From assembly GCA_023333565.1 (NCBI GenBank), contig JAJKFH010003256.1, positions 496,001 through 560,000 of the forward strand: a stretch of 64,000 nt of DNA, given 5' to 3'. Made by a program: the position numbers and the translations under genes. This DNA comes from Puffinus mauretanicus (taxonomy: Eukaryota > Chordata > Aves > Procellariiformes > Procellariidae). Below, one piece after another: positions 1 through 10,165 of the stretch; positions within the stretch are counted from its first letter, which is position 1; every line of letters begins with the position of its first letter. The notes beneath the pieces are model-generated. The model searched no databases, was not told where the DNA came from, and saw nothing but the letters and a program-made list of their open reading frames with translations.

Positions 1-340
1 GCCCGCCCGCCTGCCCCTGCCGGACCCCAGAGCCGCGGGCAGAGGGTGCTGCCCTGTCCCACCCACCCCTGCGCAGCTTAGGCAGCAGCACCCATCGCCT
101 GCCCCTAAACATGCAGGTTTTAGCATGCAGTTTTTTCATGCTCAGAGGGACCCTGGGCCCCAAGAGCACCGGGTCAGGCTGCGCAGCCGAGGGGCCCCAG
201 GAGCCGCTGCCCGAGCCCCCGAGTAGCCCCTCACCCCTCTGGCTCGTCAGAAACGAACGCCTCCGTACCTTTTATTCAGCCCAGCTCCTCCTGCGGTGCT
301 CGCGCTGGGCTCTCTAAGAAAAGACAAGAAAGAGGAGGAA

Positions 341-440
341 GAATTGAAATCAATGACCATCATCGCTAACCTGCCTACAGTCAATGCTATTTGCTCATTG
401 ACTGGCAAAATGTTCGAATACGAGTATGAACGTGAGCATA
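341..440. promoter_or_regulatory. Candidate conserved non-coding island with a short inverted repeat
   Basis: Base composition drops abruptly to AT-rich between GC-rich flanks, the pattern used throughout this window to call candidate regulatory islands. Inside it, CAGTCAATG (378-386) and CATTGACTG (396-404) form a perfect 9-bp inverted repeat around a 9-nt loop. A few such pairs are expected by chance in 64 kb, so the repeat adds little on its own. No open frame here resembles a protein. Regulatory function is inferred from composition only. Confidence 0.35.
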
Positions 441-934
441 TCTCCCCGGGCGCGGAAACCTGGGAAACCTGCCCTGGTTAAGAGCCAGCAGCCAGGCTGG
501 GGGTTCAACCCACGGCGGCTGAGCCCCGACGGCGAGCAGCAGCACCGCCTGCCTGCACTTTGCACGGGGCAGGACCCCTGCCTCCAGCTCTGCCAGCACA
601 CCTCGCCTGTCCCAGCTCCTGCGGACTACGGGGCCCTTCCTCAGCTTCCCCGGGGCTCTGCAAGCGCAGCCCTGGCCCTACACACAGCCCACGGCTCAGC
701 GGGGTCGGAGAGGACACAGCCGTCACCGAAGCGCCGGATGCCCAGCGGGTTTGGCATGCCCCAAGCCCTCCGCCCACCCCAGCTCACTGCACGCACCCAA
801 GGATGCTCCTGCGTTTCTGCCCCCAGGCAATGCCCGTCCCTGCCCCTCACACCCCGGCACAGTGTCACGCTCCCGCAAGGGGCGAGCCCTGCGGCACACG
901 GCTCTGCTGCTGCCGTCCCGGCTCTGGGCACTTC

Positions 935-1095
935 TTGGAGAATATCACCAAATTTCAAAGAAAACTTCCTAAAAGCTGCACTTCAGCTAATTGGCTTTTG
1001 CAACATTGCCAACCCAAATGTTCATAAATCATGTCAGACCCTCAAAAATAACGAGAACAGCTTATACATCACGAGAGTTTTTAAAAAAGAGTAAG
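935..1095. promoter_or_regulatory. Candidate conserved non-coding island
   Basis: About 160 bp of AT-rich sequence begins near AATATCACC at 941 and ends at an A-run near 1085. It contains CAGCTAATTGG, with a TAATT homeodomain core, and several short A/T tracts. Both edges are sharp against GC-rich DNA. I see no hairpin, tandem unit or transposon signature, so the compositional change looks like a retained single-copy element rather than an inserted repeat. Confidence 0.4.
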
Positions 1096-1494
1096 CGAGG
1101 GCTGTTTCTGTTTGTGAACTGCTTCTTTGGGGACCTGGAGATGTCGAGTCCCGCAGCCTCTCCCTGCCTGCCCAGGCAGGAGGCAACAGCTCTGCTTTTA
1201 AACACCGGAGCTCCGCTGCTCCTCCAGTCCCCCGGCCCAGAAGGCAGCACCGTAAGACAAGGCAGCCCTGGGGGCGCAGGCGTGGGTGTGGGGACCCTGC
1301 GCCCGGGGCTGGCCAGGGTCAGAACGAGCCCTGTCCCCGGGGCCGGGCAAACAGCCCTGCTCCAAACCCACGGCCGGATCCCTGCGAGAGCGCGGCCACA
1401 GAGGGTCCAGTGGCGCAGCCGCACGTGGCGGTGGCTCGGGAAGAGAGGAGCCGGTTCCCAGGCACTTCTGTTAGCAAACACCGCTCTTAGCCGC

Positions 1495-1625
1495 ACAGCA
1501 GGATAATCAATTATGGTAATTCCTGCCTCAATGAATCAGATTCATGGAGGAGCACAGCTCATTAGGCTGGTGCTGACTTCCATTAGTGCTCTTATGATAA
1601 AAACCCTCCAGAAATCTTTCGCCCA
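1495..1625. promoter_or_regulatory. Candidate enhancer-like island with paired-class homeodomain site
   Basis: TAATCAATTA at 1504-1513 is two inverted TAAT half sites separated by 2 bp. This is the arrangement known for cooperative dimers of paired-class homeodomains (the P2 type). Eighteen bases further on, ATGAATC-A-GATTCAT (1531-1545) is a perfect 15-bp palindrome with a single central base. The rest of the island has further ATTAG and TTATGATAA words. Binding is inferred from motif form alone, and which factor, if any, uses it cannot be seen. Confidence 0.45.
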
Positions 1626-2669
1626 GCCAGACACATTTTCCAGGCGCGGGGGTCTTCCCTCCCCGGCCCCCCATGCCGCCCACGGTGCAGACTCAGCCGT
1701 GGGACACCAGTGCCCCAAAAAAGTTGGTCGGAAACTCCCCGGACCCCAGCAGCAAGGGGACATCCCCGCACGGCCGCGGGCCCGGCAGAGCCTCCTGCCT
1801 TGCAGCAACTGCGCCCGAGGTCTTCTTTGGTTTTGCCAAGAAAGCGCTCACCAGGATCCCCAGCTGGGAAAGGCAGGAGACGGCAAAGCGGGAGCAGAGA
1901 ACTCCAGCGCGTGCTACAGGAGGTTTGGGTGTGCTGGGAACCCAGACAGCCTGTGTGGCGATGAATAATTGAAGGACGCTCGCTCTCCTCGGGGAGGTAC
2001 AGTGATGGGTAAAATCTCATTTCCCAAACACATTTCCCAAGGAAGGCGCCTTCTGAGAAACTCCCCGCAGCAGCTTGGGGCCCCGGCAGTCGGGATGCGC
2101 CGTGCTCGCCTGTGCGGCCGGGGAGCTCACCGAGCCCGGCACCAGCCCAGGCAAAAATCTCAGGTGGTCCCAGGCACCGCAGGGACTGGGATGCTCAGCC
2201 TGTCCTGCTGCACACGCCAAAGCAGGAGAGGAAAAGCCCCGGCAGAGCGTTGATGGGAGGTGGGCTAGGAGCAGCTCAGGGCTCTGGGCAATTGGGGTCA
2301 GTGTTACTGGGGGCGGATCTTGCCCCTGCTTTTCTGGCAAAGCTCCAGGATGATCGGCTCCAGCCAGGAAGGAGACAGCCCCAGTACCTGCTGGAGCCCC
2401 GCGCAGCCTCACGCGGACCCGCACCCAGACCAGGCAAGCCCAACGCAGGCCAGCTCATTAGCAAAACCCAACCCAGCTAAAACCACTTGGATCTGAAGCG
2501 GGGTGTCCGCACAGACCCCCCTGGAAATGCAACCTGTGTCACCCAACCCGGCAGCTTCACGGGGCCCCGCGGATGCTGCACCCCAACAGCCCCCATCCCC
2601 ACTTTGCAACCACGGCACAAACCCTGCTGCAGGCTTGGGCTAGCCGCCTCGCTCCGCTTTGCTGAGAAA

Positions 2670-2980
2670 CTTCTCAGTAGTTTTTCAAAGTATGTTTCGG
2701 CCCCCCTTCCCTCCACCAAAAATCCTAAATTAATTTTGCTTTTAATTAAATTCATTAGCAAAGATTATCTGGCTGAGGAAAAATAATATCCTGCCCCTCC
2801 CCCAGCAGCCCTCTCTATTTATATCCCCTATATACATAAGCAGCAGCGAATATTTCTTTATGGGCCATTAAAGGTTTAATGTTTAATTTATAACCACGTT
2901 CTCTGGCGGGCGGGATGGCCAGGCACAATGTCAACACTTTTAATTAAATGAGAAGGATTTTTTTTTAACTAAGATAAAAT
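2670..2980. promoter_or_regulatory. Large AT-rich island with repeated TTTAATTAAA
   Basis: Roughly 300 bp, among the most AT-rich stretches of the first 10 kb. The palindromic 10-mer TTTAATTAAA occurs at 2741-2750 and again at 2939-2948, near the two ends of the island. Between them lie CATTAGCAAAGATTATC, a CTATTTATAT word close to a MEF2 site, and TTTATGGGCC with a HOX/CDX-like TTTATG core. A short GC-rich insert (CTCTGGCGGGCGGGATGG, about 2901-2918) interrupts it. A run of nine T at about 2960 is an ordinary homopolymer. Homeodomain input is inferred. Confidence 0.45.
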
Positions 2981-3649
2981 GCCCCGTTCCCAGCAGCTCC
3001 TGGAGCTGCGTGGCGGGAGCGGGCAGGGAGCTGGGGCTGTCCCATGCACAGGCAGCGCTGGCTCCCACTTTTGGGCCATGTTTCACCACCGTCCGGCTCT
3101 GCCCGGCGGCTGCTGCAGAGCCGGGGCTGTGCCGCGCTGCTGGCCAAGAGCTGCGGGCAGGAGGTGCTCGGGCATCACCAGGACGGCTTTAGGGCTGAGT
3201 CCCCGAACTGGCGCCTCCAGTCCAGAAAGCGCAGTCACTCCTTGGGACAGTGACAACATGGCGCTGTCCCCTCTTCGGTAACCCCCTTCCCAATACTGCA
3301 ACCGGCCGGCTCCTGCCTGCCCAGGGGAGCTGCTCTGCCCCCCCGAGCCCCGCCGCAGGCAGGGCGTGCAGCTGGAGGGGCGCGGGGACAGGCAGGACGG
3401 GCAAGGTCCCCGGCACAGGGCTGACTGCCAGCTCCAGCTGCAGGTTCCTCGGGGGCAGAGGCGAGAGTGTCGCACCGCAGGCGAGGGCTGGCGTGGGCGA
3501 TGCTGAGCGACCTGCAGCTCCCCCACCCAGGGAGAACCGTCTCCTTTGGCAAGGGACAACCGGAGCCCTTCAGTCCACAGGGCGGGGATGCCATGACGCA
3601 GGGAGTGTGCCCGCTCAGCACAGCCCCTGCCACCATCGCCAGTCCTAAC

Positions 3650-3722
3650 TCCAGTTACCAAAACACTAGCTTGAGTAATTGCTGCGAATCTTTCAACCGA
3701 AATTCTTGCTGCAACTTCTGCT
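3650..3722. promoter_or_regulatory. Short candidate non-coding island
   Basis: A 70-bp AT-leaning block containing GAGTAATTGCTG and two TTGCTGCAA/ATTGCTGCGAA-like words, flanked by GC-rich sequence. It is small and weakly marked, so it could equally be chance composition. No coding signal is present on either strand. Confidence 0.25.
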
Positions 3723-4134
3723 CGTTCCCCAGCACTTCCTCCTGCCTGCCCGAAGATGGTGGCTCCTCCAGCATCACCACCTCTTCCCTCCCAGCGTGCC
3801 GCAATCCCGAGGAGGACGAAATGCTTCCGACACACACGTCGCCCATAACACCCGCCGGCAGAGCCGCGTGGCACCCGCTCGCATGGCAGGCACCACCGGA
3901 GGAGTCTGGCATTCCTGGCTCATCTCGCTGGCGTCCCTCCCACAGCCCCTTGTCCCACCCCACGTCGGACATGGGGACACAGGAGTGAAGGGGGAACATG
4001 TCCTGCCGCACAGCTGGGCACCTCCCGGGCCCGCTCTCGGTGCTCTCCCAGCAGCAGCCGCCTCAGCTCTTGGCGGCGGGAGAGCACAGCCCTTCCTGCC
4101 TGGAACCCAGAGAGGGGCGGCTCTGAGTAGGCAG

Positions 4135-4215
4135 GTTCCCATTAATGGAGTATTTTATCTTACGGGAGAGATTAAATCTCTGTACAGAGAAGCGCAAAAG
4201 AGCTGAGTCAGCAGC
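4135..4215. promoter_or_regulatory. Island with overlapping palindromes
   Basis: An AT-rich block starting at ATTAATGGAG. AGAGATT-A-AATCTCT (4167-4181) is a near-perfect palindrome, and it overlaps TCTCTGTACAGAGA (4177-4190), a perfect 14-bp palindrome. A 14-bp palindrome is expected a few times in 64 kb, but two overlapping ones inside an island make a plausible dimer-binding site. No specific factor is assigned. Confidence 0.3.
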
Positions 4216-4808
4216 TGGCCGGGGGGCAGCAGGTTCAGCCATAAGCATTTGGCTCCAGCACAGCACTTCAGCGCTTCACCCTCCTGTGGCCACGCTCCGC
4301 CGGGCAGCGTCCAGCCCCAAGCGCCTGGCACGCACCCCTCTCCCTGCCCCGGCGAGCACCGGGCTGGCTGGAGGAGCCGCAGGCGGCACGGGTGGCGGAC
4401 GGAACCAGCCCCAGCCCCCTTGTGCTGCCTGGCAGCCCCACGCCAGTCCTCTGCCATGCTGCCCGGCACCAAGCGAGCTGAGCAGTGGTGGGCTGCCTTC
4501 CTCCCTCCCTCCCTTGTCGCCCTTGGCACAGCAAGGACGGGTTGGCAGGAGGTGTCCTGGCACAGCCACCGTGCCCACAGGAGTGTGCCAGGGCACTGGG
4601 CTGGGCTGGGGCGCAGCCCTCAGCAACCAGCGCAGGTCCCCAGCCTGTCCCTCCCCGGAGGGCTCTGCTGCCTGATGCCTGCCCGCACTGTGATGGGTGC
4701 CCCTTGCAAAGCCGTGCCGGTGCTCCCACCAACACCACTCTCACGTCCACCATGGGTCTGCATTGGCTACGAAGCCAAGCAAGAGGCAGAGCGGCCACTC
4801 GCTGCTCA

Positions 4809-4844
4809 CGCACCCGCGACCGCACCCGCGTCCGCACCCGCTTG
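4809..4844. repeat. 12-bp minisatellite, three copies
   Basis: Three head-to-tail copies of a 12-bp unit read CGCACCCGCGAC, CGCACCCGCGTC and CGCACCCGCTTG, diverging only in the last bases. Each copy is CpG-rich. It lies in otherwise unremarkable GC-rich DNA, about 80 bp before the island that begins at 4.92 kb. Confidence 0.85.
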
Positions 4845-4924
4845 CATGCGAGGAGCAGGCGTGCGAGGGCTGGCCACCACCATTGTGAGCCAGGGAACAG
4901 AGTGGTGATGGCACTGTGCCGCTC

Positions 4925-5050
4925 ACTAAAAGCATGAGTGTCACTAAATCAATAATTCATTTACTTTAATGAGATAAGTACTTTGAAAACTAATTGCAAA
5001 CCTGCTCCATTTACTCCAACCCGTTATAGCCTTTAATGTAAACGGCAGAA
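4925..5050. promoter_or_regulatory. Candidate homeodomain-rich island
   Basis: Contains CAATAATTCATTTAC, TTTAATGAG and ACTAATTGC, so at least three TAAT or ATTA cores within 80 bp. It ends before CGGCAGAAAC at about 5043. The change from GC-rich flanks is abrupt on both sides. No tandem or dispersed repeat explains the composition. Confidence 0.42.
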
Positions 5051-5694
5051 ACACTGTTGGAGGAAGGGGAAGGGCTTTTGGTGGGACATAGTGTGTCATT
5101 CTTCCCCCTTCTTCTAAGAAAGAGAAATACCAGTCATAAACAGGGACGGCGGAAACCAAAGTAAGCGGCTGAATCACCACGTGGAAGCACCAACGGCAGA
5201 GCAAGGGGAGCACCCAGTCTGCCCTCCTGGGGCCACCACTGTCCCTCTGCACATGCTGCCACCACGGAGGGGTCTGCCAAGACCCGCCTCCGAAGAACCA
5301 GCACCAGCACCGGGGAGACGACGCAGGAGCAGAAAATACACCTGGCATGCGGGAGGTGCTGAGCTCCAGCGAGTGCCGAGGGCACGCACCGTGGCTGGAA
5401 GCCGCTCCGCCCGGGGCCGTGGCTGTGTGTAGTGAGCAGAGCTGCCGGGCCACCAGGCAAAAAGAGCAATCGCATTTGGAGCCCTGACTCGGGCGCGGCG
5501 GGGAGTGCTTCCCCAGCCTGCTGCCATCGCCACTGTCCCGGCAGCGCCAGGGCTCACGGTTCTGCCTTAGGCAAGAGCCGCCGGTGCTCTCCTGGTGCTG
5601 CCATCGGGGCGGCAAAGGGGATGGGGCACCGCTCTCCCCCCGTGCAGCAGACCCCCCCCCAGCCTGACCACAAGCTGGCTGCCGCACACACTGC

Positions 5695-5755
5695 AGGTGG
5701 TCGCTATAACGATTCACAGCTCGTTATAAAAATCATCGCCGTACCGCTGGCACAG
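5695..5755. promoter_or_regulatory. Small island with an 8-bp inverted repeat
   Basis: TATAACGA (5705-5712) and TCGTTATA (5721-5728) are perfect reverse complements around an 8-nt spacer, TTCACAGC. Roughly ten such 8-bp pairs are expected by chance in a window this size, so the pairing is noted rather than interpreted. Each arm contains the CpG-bearing word AACGA/TCGTT. Confidence 0.25.
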
Positions 5756-6824
5756 CATCCTCCAACGCCAGCCGGCAGCTGCCAGCTCCTCCTGCCTCAG
5801 CAGGAGTTGCCCCTTCCCACCTCTCCAGCACCCGCCAGCCGGGGCGGGCAGCGCAGGCAGAGCCCCGGCCGCGCAGGCAGGGGGGAGCAGCACAGTCCCC
5901 GTGAGCCTGGCTCCGGCACAGCCGGGGAGCAGGGGCGTCCTGCCAGGCCCCGGCGCCGTTCCTGAAAAGGAGCAAGCGGCTCCCGGCAGCGATGCCGACG
6001 TGTTCCTGAACGGCAGCTGGAGTGGGAGCTGGACGCCAAGGGCTCTCTTCTCGCTTGCTGGAGCAAATGGCAGGTCATAAAAAGGAACCATGACAGAAGA
6101 GAAAATGTTCCAGAGTCCACAAGGACCAGTCCAGGGTAAATCCATCTGCTCAGCAATTTAGCTAGAAAATCCTTTCCAATCATCCGTGCTGCAGCTCCTT
6201 CACCCCCAACGCGCAGCTCTGGGCAGAGCACTTTCCACTCTGGCAGCCGCCAGCAGCTCACGAGGGGGCCCCGGTGCCTGGTGATCCTATGCCACCTCTG
6301 GCGGGGACGCTCGGGGAGGATGGTCGCGCCGCCCCTTGCAGCATGCCCCGGCCAAGCCCACGCTCCAGGCTCTCTCTCATTGGCACTGCCGCAGCCAGTG
6401 GCAAGGGGGGACCCAAACCGTAAGCCCATGGGCAGGTCTCGACGGAGGGACCGATAGCTTCACGAGCTGCGTGGGCTCTTCCCCGAGCTGCCGGCTCACT
6501 CGGGAGGAAGAGTGCACCATCCCTACCAGGGTCCTGGATCCGCTGCACCATTTGTGGGATGCAGGAGGGCTCCCGGGAAGCCCAAACCCCACCTGGATCT
6601 CCATGACCAGTCCTGTAGCACCCAGCCCTTGCCCCCTCCTGCAGGCAGAGGCAGGGAGGCAGCAGCCGGCCCCAGGAGCCGCGGCTGAGGAGAGACGGGA
6701 TAATCCCCGCCTGGCAGAGGACTCGGCACGGCTCAGCCTCTCGCTGCCTCTTGCTGCGGCGCAAACAGACCCGGAGATATCCCTGCAGGCATCCCTGTGA
6801 ATCCCACCTCAGCCGCTCCTGTCT

Positions 6825-7025
6825 CACAGAAAATCAATGGCAAGCATCTCAATTAATCACACCGGGGGCAAATTGATTAGGAGCCTAAATAAGGTCAACA
6901 TGGTTGTCTGCTTATAGGGTAGGACCCCTTAATCATCATTTTATCTGCAATAGGCTGCGGAACCTGCAATCACACCATCTTTGGGAGCACGGAGGGATTT
7001 TTCACTTATCTCCTGCAATTGCTAG
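6825..7025. promoter_or_regulatory. Strong candidate conserved non-coding element
   Basis: About 200 bp with many homeodomain cores: AAATCAATGG, CTCAATTAATCACACC, GCAAATTGATTAGG and CCTTAATCATCATT. It also has AAGGTCAACATGG, which includes an AAGGTCA nuclear-receptor half site. The segment is a dense string of distinct words with no internal repetition, typical of an enhancer-type conserved element. It is one of the better candidates in the window by motif density alone. Confidence 0.5.
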
Positions 7026-7159
7026 GGCCAGCAGAATAGGAGCCGTGGCTCTGCCATAAAGGAGCTGAATTCGAGCATGCAGCAACTGCCCAGCCACACG
7101 CAGCTGCGAGACCTGAGCATGAGACCCCATGGCCCACCAAGCCCAGCTGTCTCCTCTGA

Positions 7160-7325
7160 TTCAGGGGAAGACAAAAACAATTAAGCACTGCTGCTCTAGG
7201 TGCAGTACATTCCCTCCTGACCCCAAAACCAACAGCTTATGCTGGAGATTTGATTAGCCCTGTCATTATCTTAGATTGCATACCTGAAAATATTGTTAGC
7301 GGTCACAACAGCATTGAACCTTCGC
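7160..7325. promoter_or_regulatory. Candidate conserved non-coding element
   Basis: Separated from the 6.8-7.0 kb island by about 130 bp of more neutral DNA. It includes AAACAATTAAGCAC, GAGATTTGATTAGCC, TTATCTTAGATTGC and GAAAATATTGTTAGC. The paired TTGATTAG word also occurs in the preceding island (6873-6880), which may indicate shared input. There is no coding potential. Confidence 0.42.
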
Positions 7326-7994
7326 AGAAACCCAGCCACAGGTCTCCTCTCAGTTGCCCTCGGCTGCTTCTCCGCTCCTCAAAGTGCCGTGCTCTTGTCT
7401 TGGCAAAACCTGCCACTCTCGCTGCAGAGAGCAGCCCACTGCTCGGGAGCCGCGGAGTTTTACTGCATGACTCTGTCCTCCCCGCTGCGGCACGGGGCAG
7501 GGTGTTTTATATGGTCCCATGTCCCTGACAGGCGCTCTGCACAGCAAGCAGCGCCGTGGGCTGGGGTTGGGACCCCCCAGTTGCCCCAGGGGGAAGTACC
7601 CGGGGAGCTCCCTGGGGCAGCGCGGTGGGCGCAGCGGTCTGCTGGGCCCGGGGGACCCGCTGCCTCCCCACCGCCTGCCACTCCCTGCCCAGACCCCGCT
7701 TGGCCCGAGGGGGCAGACCAGCACCGGTGGGGGGTTACGGGGCTCTCCACCCCTGGTACTGGGGCTGCCGGCGCAGTTTGACAGTGAGGTGTGGGACAGA
7801 AAGCAACCCAGAGCTCGTCCTCCCTGCAGGTCACGGGGCCGCCAGATACTGCACCCCCAAATGCAGCAGATGATTCCTTCCCCCTCTCAATTTGAGAACA
7901 AAAAGCCCCCCAAGGCAGTGCGGGCACGGCGGAGCAGCGCGGGCAGGGCCCCCATGGCAGCGCAGCCCCCCAGCGCACTCTTGAGAGGAGCACG

Positions 7995-8110
7995 CTCTCA
8001 GCTCATTGTAATAACTGTTTGCTTCACCAACAGACTTTCCAATTGCAAGTGAAATCAACTCAATTGGGTGTTTTACTCAGTCAGGACTCTGCTAACAGCA
8101 GCCAATTTCC
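7995..8110. promoter_or_regulatory. Candidate island with E-box-like CAATTG words
   Basis: Contains CATTGTAATAACTG, TCCAATTGCAAG and CTCAATTGGGTG. The two CAATTG hexamers are within 20 bp of each other and each is flanked by different bases, so they are not a tandem unit. GC-rich DNA resumes on both sides. Function is inferred. Confidence 0.38.
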
Positions 8111-8624
8111 CTGCCGCAGTCGATCGCATCCCACCGGCCCTGCCAGGGCAAACGGGGCTTTTCCCTCTTGCCCCGCAGGACACACGTGGGGCGGTGGGAG
8201 CGCAGACCCCCCTTGCCGGGATGCCGGCGCTGACCACGGGGAAGGCAGGGCCAGCAAAAGGCAAACGGCTTGTGCCTCGCTGCCGCCGCCGGATGGGAGC
8301 CCCGCAGGGGGCTGCGCGTCCTGGGAGGGGGCTGCTCGGCCCCGGGAGCTCCGCAGCACCCACAGGCAGAGGGACGAGCAGAGGTCGTGTCCAGCAGCAT
8401 CCCCCCCTAGCTCAGCGCTGGCTGAGGGCAGGGTGGGCTCCCCTGCTCCGTGGGGATGCTCCGGACAAACCGTTTGCAAGCCATGGGCCGGGCCGGTGTG
8501 GGGGACAGAGTCGAGACTGTTTCTCTGGTCCCCGCGAGCCACCGCGCGCTGCTCGCAGCCCCTCTGGCACTGGTACGCCCCTCACCCTGCCCGCGCACTG
8601 CAGCCCCGGCAACACGCCGCTCCC

Positions 8625-8830
8625 TTTTGTTGTAAATACAGTTATAAATATTATAATTTGGTTTAATATTTAATATAGTCAGGTTAAATAAGCATTCCCA
8701 GCCCGATAAATAATCATTAACGGAGGGTTCTAATTGTGCTGTTGGGATCCTGCCTCATGACTTATTTAGAGGGCAGACGCTATTCCCATCCTCGGCTCCC
8801 CTGTACACCATAAATTAACCTGCGGCTCAA
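8625..8830. promoter_or_regulatory. Very AT-rich candidate conserved element
   Basis: The 140 bp from about 8630 are among the most AT-rich DNA in the window, abutting a C/G-rich stretch. It holds TGTAAATACA (8631-8640, forkhead-like), TAATCATTAA (8711-8720, two TAAT cores in opposite orientation), TTCTAATTGTGC and CATGACTTATTTAG. The final 40 bp include CATAAATTAACC. The ordered, non-repetitive content argues against a degenerate poly-A or satellite. Confidence 0.48.
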
Positions 8831-9239
8831 CCTCTTTAGTGAGAACCTGGTGGGACATGACAAAAGGAGACAGCTCCACTCCGGGGGTGACCACTGCCGA
8901 GATCACTTGATGCGGAGCAAGGGAGGGACACGGCAGCCAGTGGGATGGCCGGGACGGGGGACCGGAGCCACCGGAGGAGCCCATGGGAACGCCGAGCAGC
9001 CTGCAGCGGCTGCAGCACCTGTAAGCAAGGTCAGACCATGGAAGAAGAGCCGTGCATATTGGGGCGTCCTTGGCTGCGGACACCCGGGCATAGGCACGGG
9101 GCGAGCCCCAGAGCAGAGGGAGGCGACCCGCGGGCGAGGGGCAGCCACCCAGCGCGGGGTCCCCGCTCAGCCCCTGCCGCTCCCGGGCTGCGTCAGCACA
9201 GGCGCGGGGACACAAAAGGCAGCAGGGCGAGCGGAGGAC

Positions 9240-9575
9240 AGGGGAGGCTTTTATCCTAAATACAAACCTACTGTAAAATTGATTGGAAACAACAGCGAAA
9301 AAAGAAGCAAAAAAACCAAACCACCAAAAACCCAGAATGCACGGGGAATTGGCCAGGGGCAAGCGTTTTGAAAGCGCAGGAGAACTGAGACATGGAGGAC
9401 AACTAAAGTGCAGGAAAACCTCCGTGTAAGAGTGTTTTCCCCTTAAGGGATGCGTTGATGCATTGCTTTAAAAAAAGGTTTGTTTTTTGCTCTCTGTAGC
9501 TTAATTTCATCCTGAAATGAAAAACTATAAAAGTAAATGGAAAGAGCCCTCTCCATCGAGCCTGGATGGCCGCCT
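9240..9575. promoter_or_regulatory. A-rich stretch and adjoining candidate island
   Basis: Two parts. 9240-9340 is A-rich with several short A runs and GTAAAATTGATTGG. 9410-9575 has TTGATGCATTGC, a T-run and CTTAATTTCATCC with ATGAAAAACTATAAAAG. The first part could be the decayed tail of an old retroposon, but I cannot identify a family. The second looks more like the other candidate regulatory islands. Confidence 0.33.
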
Positions 9576-10084
9576 CACCACCACTGGGCTGATTTCGCTG
9601 GAAATGCAAGTGCCCTCAGCTCTGTGCCTGGGCAGGGACGTCCCCCGGGCGCCGGGGAAGCAGCTCTGCGTGCCCAGCTCCAGACGACACGCTGCCGCAA
9701 CCCGGGAGGAGCGGGGACGCTGCCCTGCTCCCCAGATGCCTCAGGCTGCTGCTGCTCCCGCTCGCCTGCCCAGGGCTGCCTGCTGATATGGTCAGGATGG
9801 TCACGCTCAGGGGTCTGTCCCCAAAGGGCATCCCATGCCCTCCAGCCACACAGGCAGCAGTCCAGGGCAGCCTCGCACCCAGGCACAGTCCCCGGGGTGG
9901 GCACGCGTTGGCACTCCTCCCACCCCCCAACAGCAACACCTCCCGCGGCCCTGGGACCGGCGCAGCGTGGGCGGTGAGCAGGTTAGCATCGATCCCTCTG
10001 GCCGGGATTGAGTTTCCATCGAGTGAGCGGGCTGGGGCAGGGACCGAGCTGGGAGGAAGCCTGGGGTTTCCATTTCATCTCCGC

Positions 10085-10165
10085 ACTCGTTTCTCCTGCT
10101 CAAGTCAGTGCATTAATCAAAGAGATTGGCCAAGTATTAATGCTAATGAAGCAGCAGCAGCACCG
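10085..10165. promoter_or_regulatory. Compact island with TCF/LEF and NFI-like words
   Basis: In 45 bp it combines CATTAATC, ATCAAAG (10116-10122, matching the TCF/LEF core), the palindrome TTGGCCAA (10126-10133, with an NFI half site) and AGTATTAATGCTAATGA. Packing this many recognisable words without repetition is characteristic of enhancer cores. A CAG triplet run follows immediately. A Wnt-responsive role would be inference. Confidence 0.4.

Larger units (their letters stand above)
1..4900. other. Gene-free GC-rich DNA with AT-rich islands (region overview)
   Basis: No protein gene is recognisable here. The background is C- and G-rich, and its open frames on both strands encode Pro/Ala/Arg/Gly-rich filler. 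AT-rich islands at about 341-440, 935-1095, 1495-1625, 2670-2980, 3650-3722 and 4135-4215 are annotated separately. Between them (1-340, 441-934, 1096-1494, 1626-2669, 2981-3649, 3723-4134 and 4216-4924) I see only unremarkable GC-rich sequence, apart from the 12-bp tandem repeat near 4.8 kb. There is no young transposon, RNA gene or convincing promoter. Confidence 0.7.
4901..9600. other. Gene-free GC-rich DNA with AT-rich islands (region overview)
   Basis: Islands lie at about 4925-5050, 5695-5755, 6825-7025, 7160-7325, 7995-8110, 8625-8830 and 9240-9575. A weaker AT-leaning block is at 6045-6190. The intervening GC-rich stretches (5051-5694, 6191-6824, 7326-7994, 8111-8624 and 8831-9239) hold nothing I can name. 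A 257-codon reverse-strand frame at 4944-5717 is rejected as coding because its composition is filler-like and it runs straight through an AT-rich island. Confidence 0.65.

Noticed and set aside
378..404. Nine-bp inverted repeat as a structured RNA or terminator
   Set aside because: About two such pairs are expected by chance in 64 kb, there is no U-run or transcript context, and a bacterial-type terminator is meaningless in this genome.
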